Notes: generated by a model not told the origin, from the sequence alone. Positions 33,243 to 43,092 are shown, counted from the first letter of the stretch. The stretch: 64,000 bases of DNA from an uncultured Marinobacter sp. (GCF_947259545.1 NZ_CAMYMK010000007.1:620001-684000), one strand, 5' to 3'. A program made the numbers and translations.

Positions 33243-35618
33243 CTAGAACCCATTTTTCGGGACAGGGAATGGCCGGGTTCCGCAGCGAAAGAAATACGGG
33301 AGCTCATCGATTGCCGTAAGAATGAACTTTGTCTGGGGGCCGTGCACCGTCTCACTGGTTTCTGGATGTCGCCAGCAACCCGATGGGAAATAGACGTCAC
33401 GCCCTTCTGTACCCGGAGACACCACAGGCGCCACGAGCACGTCTGATCCCAGCATGAACTGCTGGTCCTGACGGCCGGCCTCCGGGTCATCGGGGAATTC
33501 AAGCCATAGTGGGCGAGTGATCGGTATGCCTGTCTTTAAGGCTTCCTGCCATAACCGATAAATCAGCGGTTGCGCAGCGATGTGTCGCTGCATTGCTGTG
33601 CGATACTGCTCCACAATCTCAGGATCGTCGAAACGCCAGGGCATTGGGGTGCCATTCACGGGGCCACCGTGTTGACGGAATACCGGCATCAGTGATGCGT
33701 GATTGGCCCAGCGAATCAGCAATTCGGAATTGATGGAGCCCAACGTATCAATGTAACCGCCGATTTCGGTCACGAAACCATAGGCCCCGCCCACACTGCG
33801 ATTGAGCATGTCAGGAATGACGGAACCGATGCCTGAAGCACGGCTCCAGTCGGCGGTATTGTCACCGGGCCAACTTGCCGACTCATAGTGCGCTGATCCT
33901 CGACGACCCGAATTGCCGAAACGGACAAAAAACCAGGGTTCCCTGGACGGGTTCTCGGCGACAAACTCATCAAAGGCTTCTCGGGTTGCCTGATGAAAAA
34001 GCGCGGCATTTCGATTGTGCATGGCAATACCTGAACTGCCATCATGAAACACCATATCGACCTGCACCTGTTCACCAAAGTCCTGCATAAAACCTTCACT
34101 GCCCTCTGCCAGCCCTTTCTTGATGCGGGTCTTCCACCACTCGAACGCTTCCGGGTTGGTGAAATCGATCAGCGCGGCAACGCCGCCCATCAGCGGTGAA
34201 CCGAAGGTGTATGGCAGTCCCAGTGCATTTTGCGCGACATAACCTCGCGAGACAGCTTCTGAATAGACTTCTGGCTCTTCCAGTTCGTCCTCTGTCTGAC
34301 CAACGAAAGCCCTGTAGTAGGTCACGGGTTTTATGTCCTGCTCGCGAAGTCGTTGAATAATATCGTCGAAAGCACCCGTCTCCTTGGTACCCACCCATCC
34401 CTCAAAGGCAAATGCGGTGATCGGCAGCTCCAGTTGGTCAATCTGATCCAGGGACTCCATGACTTTGGCGGTGTAATTTTCCGGCGTATCCGTAAATTCC
34501 TGAATGGTTTCGGAGAGCATCGGACCCAGCGACCAACGAGGCGGCACCCGATGTCGACCATTAATTCCGGACAACTGGCTGACGGCGTGTTTCGCATCCC
34601 CGGGGACCACAAGAAAATCCAGTTCGCCACCCGCGACTTCCACGCGCCACGCATCATCCCGGTCAGAGGCCATACGCCAGTGAGAGAGTTCATCGCGATC
34701 CAGTAAAAAGCCATAGCCCTGATCTGAAATGAAAAGCGACTGGATGTAATAAGCACCCTGGGGGCCGGTCGGGAACTGGTAGGCGTCACCAAAGTTATTG
34801 CCAATCAATGGCTCAAGCTGTTCCGGCGTTTGCGAGAACTCCTCAGCCCAATTCAGAAACGCCTCGTTGCGCTGATCAATTTTGTTTCGTCGCCCGCCAA
34901 AGCCTCTGAACGCCTCATCCGGAGCAGCATCAAAGCTGGCCGATACCAAAGGCACTTCCTGCAAGATACGATCAATTCTGACTGAGACTTTAAAACTGCT
35001 GTTCTCGTCCGCTGACACCGTCACTCGTGCAGTGCGCCCGCTCGGGTCAGACGTTCCCACTCGCAATGACAATTGGTTATCGGCAACAGTCACCTCCTCG
35101 ATATCGGTTAACCGATATTCGATTCCGGTGGAGGTTGAGGCCAGCATGTTTCCAACCCAGAATGTGGCCGGAAACTGGAGGTTGACGGGGGCACCAACCA
35201 TAAAAGTAAACGGTGCGTACAAGGCGGGCGCTTGTGGCATAACCTGAGACCATCCCCCCAAAAGACGGGTTGGTAAAGGTACTCGCGACAGCCAAGGCGC
35301 CAGGGGTTCCTGGCTCATACTGCTCAACACTTTCTTGCCGGCCTCATCATAAAAATGCATGGCCAATGGTTCCCGCTCAATGTCCACCCGGCCGTAGTTT
35401 GTTCGTATGGTCATCACCTCATCATCGGCATTGATGCGAACATTCGTCGGCTGAACTGTCGGGGGCGTCTGGTTCGCAGCCGAGGGTGGCTGGAGTGATG
35501 CGGGCGGCGGGTAGTTCGGCTCTGCGCTCGGTGGTGAAGACGTCTCGTTATTTTCACCCCCACATCCAGACAGAAGCCCAAAGATAAAAATAAAAAGGAG
35601 AGGGACACATGCTTTCAT
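33243..35618 (-). CDS. GH31-family glycosidase, lipoprotein
   Basis: The 791-residue protein has a lipoprotein signal (Cys19 in LLSGCG), a Pro-rich linker to residue ~58, a beta N-domain, and the GH31 catalytic barrel. The probable nucleophile is D513 in GFMQDFGEQ and the acid/base D586 in SWPGDNTADW; the sequence around them resembles the YihQ branch of GH31. However the sulfonate-binding Arg/Trp pair of sulfoquinovosidases is not seen in the matching AFAFEGWVG stretch, so an alpha-glucosidase or related exo-activity is more likely. Being lipid-anchored it acts on oligosaccharides outside the inner membrane. The gene follows the oxidase gene on the same strand with a 62-base gap. Confidence 0.83.
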   Translation of the reverse strand: MKACVPLLFIFIFGLLSGCGGENNETSSPPSAEPNYPPPASLQPPSAANQTPPTVQPTNVRINADDEVMTIRTNYGRVDIEREPLAMHFYDEAGKKVLSSMSQEPLAPWLSRVPLPTRLLGGWSQVMPQAPALYAPFTFMVGAPVNLQFPATFWVGNMLASTSTGIEYRLTDIEEVTVADNQLSLRVGTSDPSGRTARVTVSADENSSFKVSVRIDRILQEVPLVSASFDAAPDEAFRGFGGRRNKIDQRNEAFLNWAEEFSQTPEQLEPLIGNNFGDAYQFPTGPQGAYYIQSLFISDQGYGFLLDRDELSHWRMASDRDDAWRVEVAGGELDFLVVPGDAKHAVSQLSGINGRHRVPPRWSLGPMLSETIQEFTDTPENYTAKVMESLDQIDQLELPITAFAFEGWVGTKETGAFDDIIQRLREQDIKPVTYYRAFVGQTEDELEEPEVYSEAVSRGYVAQNALGLPYTFGSPLMGGVAALIDFTNPEAFEWWKTRIKKGLAEGSEGFMQDFGEQVQVDMVFHDGSSGIAMHNRNAALFHQATREAFDEFVAENPSREPWFFVRFGNSGRRGSAHYESASWPGDNTADWSRASGIGSVIPDMLNRSVGGAYGFVTEIGGYIDTLGSINSELLIRWANHASLMPVFRQHGGPVNGTPMPWRFDDPEIVEQYRTAMQRHIAAQPLIYRLWQEALKTGIPITRPLWLEFPDDPEAGRQDQQFMLGSDVLVAPVVSPGTEGRDVYFPSGCWRHPETSETVHGPQTKFILTAIDELPYFFRCGTRPFPVPKNGF

Positions 35619-35680
35619 GACGATTTTAACCTTTGTTTTTTTAGTTGTTAAAAGCTAATAAAAGGAGAACCGGGGCAGAA

Positions 35681-37051
35681 CTATTTTTCCCGGCTTATTG
35701 ATGAAACCACTTCCCTCGCCGCACGGATGCCAGACTGAAGCGCACCATCCAGGTAGCCCATCCATTCGGTAGCCGTTTCCGTGCCTGCCCAGTGAATCCT
35801 CCCGCAGGGTTCGCGGATGATGTCTCCGAACGAGGTCATCACCCCCGGAGGCATATGGGCCACATAGCAACCCTGGCTCCAGCGCTCTTTCATCCAATCC
35901 TGCTCCACATAGGCAAGCGGGTTTGCAGCGTCCGAACCAAAATAATGCACCAGATCCCTGATCACCTGTTGCCGGCGAGTGGGTTCATCTTCAGCGCTCA
36001 TCGCGATGGCGTGATCCCCATCGATAAAACCCACCAGCACACCCAGACTTTCGTCCTCGGGAGTCTGGTCAAAAACCACATTGAAATGCCGGTCATTACT
36101 GACAACCGCTCCGTTGAGCCCTCTCTCGCGCCAGAAAGGGCGCTGATAGGCTACGTGAATCTTGATAACAGAGCCCATGGGCATGCGTTCGTGCAAAGCA
36201 TTCCGTTTCGCAGGCAACGGCGGGTTGTATACCACCTTCGACGCCATAACCGGTGGTACTGCCATGATCAGGCGGCTGGCCTGATACTCCTGATCCGCTG
36301 TGAATACCTTTACGCACTCAGTGGTCTGTTCCACAGCAATCACGGGCGAGTTCAGTTCTATGCAATTACCCAGTTGATCAGCCATGCGTTTGGGGATTTG
36401 CCATGCCCCACCCCGGAATTTTGACTGCTGGGCTCCACCTTCTGTGCCGATAAGCGTTTCAAGTCCATGCCCCTGCCGCAGGTACTCCAGGAAGTACAGG
36501 TAAGAGACATGGTGTGATTCGGCACACAGCACAGCGCGGGATATGATACGGGCAAATTCCCGGGCGTCTGCCGTACGCACATGCTGCAGAATCCAGCTTT
36601 CCAGGGTGTGAGCATCCCATTCGCCGGATCTCACTGCAGCCCAGGGTTCCCCTGTTACCGGCAGGCTTTTGATTTCCTTTTTCCAGCGGCGCTCAAGCAG
36701 TCCAAGTTCCAGTAGCGAGACCAGTGGCAGCGGGGGGATGTCCGATTTGTAGCTGCTGACTTTGCCATTGAATGACAGCAGGCTGGCTCCGCGTGTGTAC
36801 TGAGGATAGGTTTTTACCTCCAGTTCCCGGGCCTGTGCCTGCAGTAATTTCTGTTGCGGGCCCACCCACTGGCCACCGAGGTCGATGGGTTGCCCGCAGA
36901 TTTCGCCAGGCATGGAACGGCCGCCCACCCGATCCCGGGCTTCAAGCACAACCACTTTTTTGCCCGCTTGCTGTAACTCCAGGGCAGCCTTGAGACCAGC
37001 CAGACCAGCCCCGACAATAATGACATCCTGCTTGTTACCGGTCGGATTCAT
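35681..37051 (-). CDS. Flavin monoamine oxidase family protein
   Basis: The 456-residue protein has the N-terminal FAD motif VIIVGAGLAGLKAALEL, the GGRS and DLGGQWVG segments, and a C-terminal HWAGTETATEWMGYLDGAL block typical of monoamine oxidases. C395 in WSQGCYV is in the position that holds the flavin covalently in mammalian MAO, so covalent attachment is possible. It oxidises primary amines, polyamines or similar substrates with O2. No signal peptide. It is followed at 62 bases by the GH31 gene and preceded by the helical-repeat protein gene, all on the minus strand. Confidence 0.87.
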   Translation of the reverse strand: MNPTGNKQDVIIVGAGLAGLKAALELQQAGKKVVVLEARDRVGGRSMPGEICGQPIDLGGQWVGPQQKLLQAQARELEVKTYPQYTRGASLLSFNGKVSSYKSDIPPLPLVSLLELGLLERRWKKEIKSLPVTGEPWAAVRSGEWDAHTLESWILQHVRTADAREFARIISRAVLCAESHHVSYLYFLEYLRQGHGLETLIGTEGGAQQSKFRGGAWQIPKRMADQLGNCIELNSPVIAVEQTTECVKVFTADQEYQASRLIMAVPPVMASKVVYNPPLPAKRNALHERMPMGSVIKIHVAYQRPFWRERGLNGAVVSNDRHFNVVFDQTPEDESLGVLVGFIDGDHAIAMSAEDEPTRRQQVIRDLVHYFGSDAANPLAYVEQDWMKERWSQGCYVAHMPPGVMTSFGDIIREPCGRIHWAGTETATEWMGYLDGALQSGIRAAREVVSSISREK

Positions 37052-37073
37052 CGTGGATTGGACCTGTTTTTTT

Positions 37074-38051
37074 TCACTCCAGCGACTGCCGAAGGCGGTT
37101 AGAAGCCCTCAGCAACAGGGCTTCTTCCGCGCTGATGGCCGTCATGCCCTGGGTCTTTTTCAACAAGGCGAGAGCCTCTTTCTCCTCATCGACTTTCAGC
37201 TTTGCCCGTGCGTATTCGTAGTACACGCCCGGATAATCCGGAGATAGCCGCATGGCCTTGTTAAACAGATCTTCCATTGACGACTCTTTTGCGCCGTAGG
37301 TCAACCGGGCAATCAGGCCTCCGGCTTTTTCGATAATACCGGACTGCACCCCACCGAATAATGTGACGGCATAGATATTATCGGGATCGTCTTCCAAAAG
37401 TTCTTCCAATGTATCGATAACTTCTGAGGTGTACCCGGTTCCCATGGCCTCAGAGGCGGACAGGTTCTCAAGTATGCGTGCCTTGCCGTAGGCGTTGCCG
37501 AACCGGATCATCGGGTGGTCAGGCGCCATGGGCATGATGTCCTCGGTCAGGGTGATGACCTCTTTGAGTAGCTGCCGGCGCGTGTCCTCATCGGTTTCGA
37601 TCAGCGTTGCGTGGAGGGCCTGAGCGTAAAGCCCCGGAAAGTAGCCGGCCGGCCCCAGGGCCAGGCCCAGGTCCCGCGCTTCCCGGAACTCGCCGTTAAA
37701 CAGCAGCGCCCAGGCGCGGCGTAACTCTCGGGCGTAGGCATCGAAGGAATTACTCAGCTCGCCTTCCGAGAGGGGCGCCAGATCCGGGTGGGAACGGGCG
37801 ATCGTCTGTAGATGGTTCTGGGTGAAATCGTACATTTCGGGCCAGCGTTCAGCGTCTGCCCGCAGGCTCTCAGCCGTTGGCAGGGGGCCACGAAATCCGT
37901 CGGTCAGTTCCTGCCAGTGTTCAGCAAGATCCTGTTCTGTGTAGCTGAAAGACTGGAGGTCTTGCGGGTAGGATTGCCAGGCTTGTTCAGCGAATATCTG
38001 GGGGCTCGCGATAACAAGGATAACCAGTGAAAGGGCTTTTTTGAGCATCAT
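37074..38051 (-). CDS. Periplasmic helical-repeat protein (TPR-like)
   Basis: The product of 325 residues has a signal peptide (about 1-21, ending IFAEQA) and consists of helical repeats; the clearest TPR is near the end (AMRLSPDYPGVYYEYARAKLKVDEEKEAL, about 265-300, in parts). The middle segment LEEDDPDNIYAVTLFGGVQS resembles the T component of TRAP transporters, but the likeness is too weak for a call. Two adjacent ATGs at 38051 and 38048 are both usable after GGAG. It is 22 bases upstream of the amine oxidase gene, so the two are probably co-transcribed. Confidence 0.62.
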   Translation of the reverse strand: MMLKKALSLVILVIASPQIFAEQAWQSYPQDLQSFSYTEQDLAEHWQELTDGFRGPLPTAESLRADAERWPEMYDFTQNHLQTIARSHPDLAPLSEGELSNSFDAYARELRRAWALLFNGEFREARDLGLALGPAGYFPGLYAQALHATLIETDEDTRRQLLKEVITLTEDIMPMAPDHPMIRFGNAYGKARILENLSASEAMGTGYTSEVIDTLEELLEDDPDNIYAVTLFGGVQSGIIEKAGGLIARLTYGAKESSMEDLFNKAMRLSPDYPGVYYEYARAKLKVDEEKEALALLKKTQGMTAISAEEALLLRASNRLRQSLE

Positions 38052-38199
38052 TTTTACTCCATGGTTTAGGCAATTCCACCATAGGAGAGAATGCCGCCCA
38101 TTGGCCCAGATTCCGGTGCCCTTTGCATAAACGTCAATTTTGATCTTGGAGAACAGGTATGGTTATCTTCCAAATGGCAACGAACCCAACGAGATTCCC

Positions 38200-38952
38200 A
38201 TGCACCTACCCTTCTGGCTGACCACCGCCCTACTCTTCCCGATTCTCCTGTATCAGGGCAAACGCGCCCGGAGGAATACGCCGCGGCTGCCAGAGGCCCA
38301 GGGTTGCCCCTCCGGCCAGTATGGTGAGGGTGCGCCTGATTTGCGTTTTCTGGTCCTTGGTGAGTCCACGGCGGCAGGCGTGGGCGTGTCCCGCCATGAG
38401 CAGGGCCTTGCGAGCCAGCTGGCTCTGCAATTGCACGAACGCACGGGCCGTGCCATTGCCTGGCACACCTTTGGCATCAACGGTATTCGTATGGCACAGC
38501 TCAATCGGAAATTGGCCAGTATGGATTTGCCTGAAGCCGATGTGGTTCTGCTGAGCATGGGCGTCAACGACACCACCGGCTTCACGCCCCGGTATCAGTT
38601 TCGGCTCCAGCTGCTGGCGCTTCGCGACATCCTTGCCCCACGTTACCCGGGGCCGGTTTACCTGCTGAGTTTGCCGCCCATGCACCTGTTCACGGCGTTG
38701 CCCGCCCCGCTGCGGCAAATCATGGGGTGGCGAGCCCGGCAGTTGAATCGGGTGTACGAGCGACTCGCCAAACAGGCACCGGAAGATTTCCGGTACCGGA
38801 GTTACCCGGCACTCACCGATGTTTCGCTACTTGCCAGCGATGGCTATCATCCAAGCGACAGGGGCTACCGGGCCATTGCGGAGGTTCTGGCCGTAGAAAG
38901 CTGGCTTACGAATTGTCAGCGTGCCGAATGCTGCTATCCATCTAAAAACTGA
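38200..38952 (+). CDS. SGNH/GDSL-type lipase-esterase
   Basis: The 250-residue protein has the SGNH blocks: FLVLGESTAAGVG (block I, Ser nucleophile, GES in place of GDS), GINGI (block II Gly), GVNDTTG (block III Asn) and DGYHPSDRGY (block V Asp and His). A hydrophobic stretch at the start (FWLTTALLFPILLYQG) suggests a membrane anchor or signal. ATG 38200 is chosen because it begins this segment; a TTG at 38140 would add 20 residues. It cleaves esters, perhaps of lipids or polysaccharide acetyl groups; the last is suggested only by the polysaccharide operon that follows. Confidence 0.8.
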   Translation: MHLPFWLTTALLFPILLYQGKRARRNTPRLPEAQGCPSGQYGEGAPDLRFLVLGESTAAGVGVSRHEQGLASQLALQLHERTGRAIAWHTFGINGIRMAQLNRKLASMDLPEADVVLLSMGVNDTTGFTPRYQFRLQLLALRDILAPRYPGPVYLLSLPPMHLFTALPAPLRQIMGWRARQLNRVYERLAKQAPEDFRYRSYPALTDVSLLASDGYHPSDRGYRAIAEVLAVESWLTNCQRAECCYPSKN

Positions 38953-39055
38953 CTTTGTTGTCCTGCATCAATTCGACGACCTCCGACACTTTCTATAATC
39001 CCCTCAGTACTAGGTCGAAGTCCCGCTATATGACGCTGTTATAACGGAGAAGGCA

Positions 39056-40045
39056 ATGCACGTACTTGTTACCGGTGGCGCCGGCTTTATTGGCTCTCAC
39101 ATTGCTGAATATCACCTGGCCCGGGGCGATAAGGTACATGTGGTGGATAACCTCAGCACCGGTTCCCGGGCAAACGTTGAGGACTTCCTGAAGAGTCCAC
39201 GCTTTCATTTCGATGAAGCCGATATCGTCACGTGGGAGGGATTGGACAAAGCCGTTGCCTGGGCCGATCGTGTCTATCATATGGCCGCGGTTGTGGGCGT
39301 TTACCGGGTGTTGAGTGAACCGGTAGGCACCATGGCGACCAATATTGCCGGTACTGAACGTGTGTTGCGAGCAGTACACCATGGAGGCTGGTCACCCAGA
39401 GTGGTTCTGGCTTCCAGTTCTGAGGTTTATGGTCCCCACAGCGAACCACTTCTGAGCGAAGAGGATTCCCTGATCATCCAGTCCGGCGCCCCGCTGCGCT
39501 GGAACTACGCCATCAGCAAGCTCGCGGACGAAGGTTTTGGCCTGGCGTACGCCCGGGAGCACAACATTCCGGTCATCATTGCCCGTTTTTTCAATACGGT
39601 CGGTCCTCGACAAACGGGGCGTTACGGCATGGTGGTGCCCCGCTTCGTGCAGAGTGCGGTGGCAAATGAAGCGATTACCGTGTTCGGAGATGGCCAACAG
39701 TCCCGGTCCTTTTGCGACGTACGCGATACGGTCGCCATTCTCGATCGGCTGGCCTCCATGCCGGATATGCCAAACGGTGAAATCGTCAACGTGGGTAGCG
39801 ACCATGAGATCAGCATTAATGAACTGGCCCGCCAGGTGATCGACTGCGCGGGGAGCCAGTCCGCTATCCAACACATCCCCTACAAGGAAGCCTACGGAGC
39901 GGAGTTTGAGGATATTCGCCACCGCCGCCCGTCGCTGGATAAATTACGCCGGTTGACCGGCTTCGAGCGCGCCTGGGATCTGGAGTCCACCCTCAAGGAC
40001 CTGATCCGAAGGGCCCGTAATCAGAAGGCTGAGGGAGACCAATAA
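39056..40045 (+). CDS. NAD-dependent sugar-nucleotide epimerase/dehydratase
   Basis: The 329-residue extended SDR has GGAGFIGSH at the N-terminus for NAD binding, ASSSEVYGPHSE near 122-133, and the catalytic Y-x3-K in WNYAISKLADEG near 150. It most resembles UDP-glucose 4-epimerase and UDP-glucuronate decarboxylase relatives. It should supply an activated sugar to the glycosyltransferase whose gene begins one base after its stop codon. First gene of the polysaccharide operon, with GGAGAA before the start. Confidence 0.87.
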   Translation: MHVLVTGGAGFIGSHIAEYHLARGDKVHVVDNLSTGSRANVEDFLKSPRFHFDEADIVTWEGLDKAVAWADRVYHMAAVVGVYRVLSEPVGTMATNIAGTERVLRAVHHGGWSPRVVLASSSEVYGPHSEPLLSEEDSLIIQSGAPLRWNYAISKLADEGFGLAYAREHNIPVIIARFFNTVGPRQTGRYGMVVPRFVQSAVANEAITVFGDGQQSRSFCDVRDTVAILDRLASMPDMPNGEIVNVGSDHEISINELARQVIDCAGSQSAIQHIPYKEAYGAEFEDIRHRRPSLDKLRRLTGFERAWDLESTLKDLIRRARNQKAEGDQ

Positions 40046-40046
40046 G

Positions 40047-41438
40047 ATGGCGACTACGCCTTATTTTGTAATTGGTCCCAGCACTCTGCTGTCCTTCATC
40101 GGACTGTTACGCGGACCGGACAAAACCCCGCCAGAGTCGGCGGAAGATCCCACCAACGCCAAAGTGGATGTGGTTATTCCGGCACTGAACGAAGAGCAGA
40201 ACATTCTGCTGGCGCTCAGTTCCATTGCCCGCCAGACACTCCAGCCCCGTAAGATCATTCTGGTAGATGACGGCAGCACCGATAAAACCGCAGATTACGC
40301 CCGCGCCTACGGCGATGAGCTCGGGCTGAAGCTCGAGGTTATCCGCCGCCGCGCCCCTATCGGCAAGACTCCGACCCTCAAGCGGGAGTCGCGGGAGCTG
40401 GATGCCGACGTGGAAGTCATCCTCGACGGCGACACCTTCCTGGAATCGGAGAATTACATTGAACGGCTGGTGGAGGAGCTCTACAAGGCACCAGGCATCG
40501 CCTCCGCCTGTGGTATCGTGCAACCCATGCGCCAGAAAGACCGCAAAGCCGTTTGCGATACCGCGCCCCTGAAAGACTTTCTGGACGCCCATCAGGATTT
40601 CGCACCACACCCGCAAAGCCTGCGACAGCGGTTCAACCGGGCCATTACGAACTTCTACCGGGGTATTCTGTACACTTTTCTGCAGCGCTTTATCTACCGC
40701 GGCCAGATGACGGTGTTTGGCAGCATCATCAACCCGGTTGGCTGTGCTGTCGCCTACCGCCGCAAGTATCTCAAAGAGCTGTTCGACTGTTACGAGCCGA
40801 TTCTGGGGGACGACCTGACCAATTCCGAAGATATCTTCATCGGCTTCGCCATGCTCAACGAAGGCTATCGCAATGTACAACTTCAGGACGTAACCGTTCG
40901 TTCCCTCGAGCCGGAGTTCCCCAGGCTGGCACACCAGCTCTACTTCTGGTCCTCTAGCTTCCTGCAAAGCTGTTATTACTTCGATGGCCTGCTGCGTAGC
41001 CCGTTCAAGGGTCTGCGGCGTTACCGGCAAAAGCAGGAAGCAAAGCATTACGACGAGACCCACCCCGACAGCCCCCGCCATCGCCGCCGGGACGAACCCT
41101 ACCGCCAGCCCTGGGGTCAGGGGCATACCAGGCAATTTGGCCGGCCCATGGGCTGGGCCGTGTTCATGTCTGCCCTTGAGAAAATCGCCTTCCCTACGGC
41201 CCTGCTGATCATGTTGATCCTGCAACTGTGGGAGCCTTTGCTGATCACCTTCCTGGCGGAAATGGCACTGGTGATCTTTATCCTCATGGCCAACGCGCCA
41301 GGCCAACGCTTCCGGGCGTTCTGGGAGGCCATTGCGGTAACCCCGCTACGCTATGGCAGTTTGTTGTTTGACGCGGTCAATATCGGTCGCTTTGCCACTG
41401 ATCTTTGGATTACCCGTAACCGGAGGTGGCGCAAATGA
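40047..41438 (+). CDS. Family 2 processive-type glycosyltransferase, membrane
   Basis: The 463-residue protein has the GT-A core of NodC/PgaC-like synthases: DVVIPALNEE at 41-50, DDGS at 74-77, DGDT at 127-130 for the metal-bound sugar nucleotide, EDIF at 261-264 holding the likely catalytic base region, and a C-terminal pair of membrane segments (about 375-415), with further hydrophobic stretch near 205-235. QLYFWSSS (297-304) stands where polymerising enzymes have QxxRW, so this motif is altered. It probably builds or extends an exopolysaccharide chain at the inner membrane. Its stop overlaps the next gene's start (ATGA). Confidence 0.84.
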   Translation: MATTPYFVIGPSTLLSFIGLLRGPDKTPPESAEDPTNAKVDVVIPALNEEQNILLALSSIARQTLQPRKIILVDDGSTDKTADYARAYGDELGLKLEVIRRRAPIGKTPTLKRESRELDADVEVILDGDTFLESENYIERLVEELYKAPGIASACGIVQPMRQKDRKAVCDTAPLKDFLDAHQDFAPHPQSLRQRFNRAITNFYRGILYTFLQRFIYRGQMTVFGSIINPVGCAVAYRRKYLKELFDCYEPILGDDLTNSEDIFIGFAMLNEGYRNVQLQDVTVRSLEPEFPRLAHQLYFWSSSFLQSCYYFDGLLRSPFKGLRRYRQKQEAKHYDETHPDSPRHRRRDEPYRQPWGQGHTRQFGRPMGWAVFMSALEKIAFPTALLIMLILQLWEPLLITFLAEMALVIFILMANAPGQRFRAFWEAIAVTPLRYGSLLFDAVNIGRFATDLWITRNRRWRK

Positions 41439-43036
41439 AACGAATCCTGACCGGAATACTGTTTTCGCTCTGGGCCGGATTGCTCGTTGCGGCCCCCGCG
41501 GTGCCTGATGAAGGTCTGAAAGCTGAGATGGCCGGGGACTGGAACGGCGCCCTGAGTGTCTACCAATCGGTCTTGGAGCAACAGCCCGGGCGGGCTGATC
41601 TGTGGTTGCGTATGGCAGATATTTACCACCACCTGGATCAAGAGGCCGACAAACTTCATGCCCTGGAGCAGGCCGCCCGCCTGCGCCCCGACAACGCTGA
41701 GATCGCATTCCGCCTGTCCCTGGCCTACTCCATGGCTGGCCGACCCACTGACGCAGTGCAACAGTGCTTGCGCGCGGCTGAATTGGAACCGGGCAATCAG
41801 GACTATCTGCATGCCTGCCTCAAGCAAGCCAATTGGGCGGGTGATCAAATGGCTGCTGAGCAGGCGCTTGAGGACTACCTCACCCGCTTTGGCAACACCG
41901 AAAACTACCAGCGCGCCCAAGCCAACCTGTTGCTGCAGCGTGGCCACTTCTACGCTGCCTCGGATTTGCTGGATCCTCTGGTAGAAGACCACCCGGATGA
42001 TTACGACACCCACTTCGCACGGGTTCTGGCTACCCGCGCCTCTGGTCAGCCATCGGCCGCACTGGAAAGCGTAAAGGCCATGGAACGACTGAAGCCAGAG
42101 CAACTGGACACGGTCGAAGTGGCCAGAGTAACCCGAGCGCCACTGCGGTCGCTGATCGGCGTGTACGGTGACTACCAGTTTGATGCCGACGACATTCGCA
42201 CCGCCAGCATACATACCCGCGGAGAACTGGCCCTGCGTCCGGAAACCCGTGTATTGCTCGGTTATAACGCCCGCCGGGTCAGCACTCGCCAAAGCTCTGC
42301 ATTCATTGCAGACGATGGTGATCGCTCGACCATGGATTACTACGGCTGGCTCGGCATTCGGCACCAACTGCACCGCCGTCTGGAAGTAGAAGGACGGGTT
42401 GGCCGGGGCAACGTGGAAAGTGGTGGCGACTACGGCTACTACAAGCTCGAAGGCAACTACCATCCTCACGACGATGTGATGCTGCAATTCACCCGTGAGC
42501 GGGCGCTGTATGCGCTGTCACCCCTGGCGGTCTCGCGGGAGATTAAAGAAACCCGTAACCGGCTGCGCACATTGTGGCGGCCCGCCCCCCTCTATCAGGT
42601 GGAGGGCTGGCTCAGCGCATCAGACTTTTCCGATGACAACAGCCGACAGGAAGTCTTCCTCGCCCCCAGTCGCAACGTGTACTCCAACGGTCCCTGGGGC
42701 GTTAATCTCGGCCTGTCAGGCCAGTGGTTCAGTTTCGATGAGGATCTGGACCATGGCTACTACGACCCCGATTATTTCCGCCGCTATGCCGGCACCTTCT
42801 TAATCTACTGGAGCCCGAACGCCGACGACTGGGTCGGCCTCCGATCCAGCCTTGGCTGGCACAAAGACAATACCTTTACCAGCTACGAATTTGGCTCTGA
42901 CGTTGAACTGGAAGCCCTGTTTGGCCGCTACCGGGACTGGCAGCTCCACGGCCGCATAGCCTATGCCGACCGCCTGTTGGAAACCGGTCGCTACTACGGG
43001 ACCTCCATTCACCTGGGGGCGCTCCGTCGGTTCTGA
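41435..43036 (+). CDS. TPR-containing outer-membrane beta-barrel protein (YaiO-like)
   Basis: The 533-residue protein has a signal peptide (about 1-20), TPR-type helices (about 25-200, DLWLRMADIYHHL, LRPDNAEIAFRLSLAYSM), then ~300 residues of alternating strands rich in aromatic residues ending in an aromatic LGALRRF, as in outer-membrane barrels. This order, periplasmic TPR plus C-terminal barrel, is that of PgaA/PelB- and YaiO-like proteins that export polysaccharide. ATG 41435 overlaps the GT2 stop codon, with GGAGG upstream. In E. coli, yaiO is likewise close to a GT2 gene (yaiP). Confidence 0.8.
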   Translation: MKRILTGILFSLWAGLLVAAPAVPDEGLKAEMAGDWNGALSVYQSVLEQQPGRADLWLRMADIYHHLDQEADKLHALEQAARLRPDNAEIAFRLSLAYSMAGRPTDAVQQCLRAAELEPGNQDYLHACLKQANWAGDQMAAEQALEDYLTRFGNTENYQRAQANLLLQRGHFYAASDLLDPLVEDHPDDYDTHFARVLATRASGQPSAALESVKAMERLKPEQLDTVEVARVTRAPLRSLIGVYGDYQFDADDIRTASIHTRGELALRPETRVLLGYNARRVSTRQSSAFIADDGDRSTMDYYGWLGIRHQLHRRLEVEGRVGRGNVESGGDYGYYKLEGNYHPHDDVMLQFTRERALYALSPLAVSREIKETRNRLRTLWRPAPLYQVEGWLSASDFSDDNSRQEVFLAPSRNVYSNGPWGVNLGLSGQWFSFDEDLDHGYYDPDYFRRYAGTFLIYWSPNADDWVGLRSSLGWHKDNTFTSYEFGSDVELEALFGRYRDWQLHGRIAYADRLLETGRYYGTSIHLGALRRF

Positions 43037-43092
43037 GCGCCCCGCCGCTTCTACTGGTCGATGGCAACGACCAATGGCCCTGTCAAACTCGT

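Noticed and set aside
33243..35618. Sulfoquinovosidase assignment for the GH31 protein
   Set aside because: The overall pattern is YihQ-like, but the Arg/Trp sulfonate-binding residues were not seen in the corresponding segment.
40107..41306. Long open frame of ~400 codons on the minus strand inside the GT2 gene
   Set aside because: It mirrors a clearly recognised glycosyltransferase, has no family likeness or ribosome site, and such antisense frames are common in GC-rich coding DNA.
41351..42487. Open frame of 378 codons on the minus strand under the YaiO-like gene
   Set aside because: Shadow of a recognised TPR/barrel gene; no plausible start context or domain.
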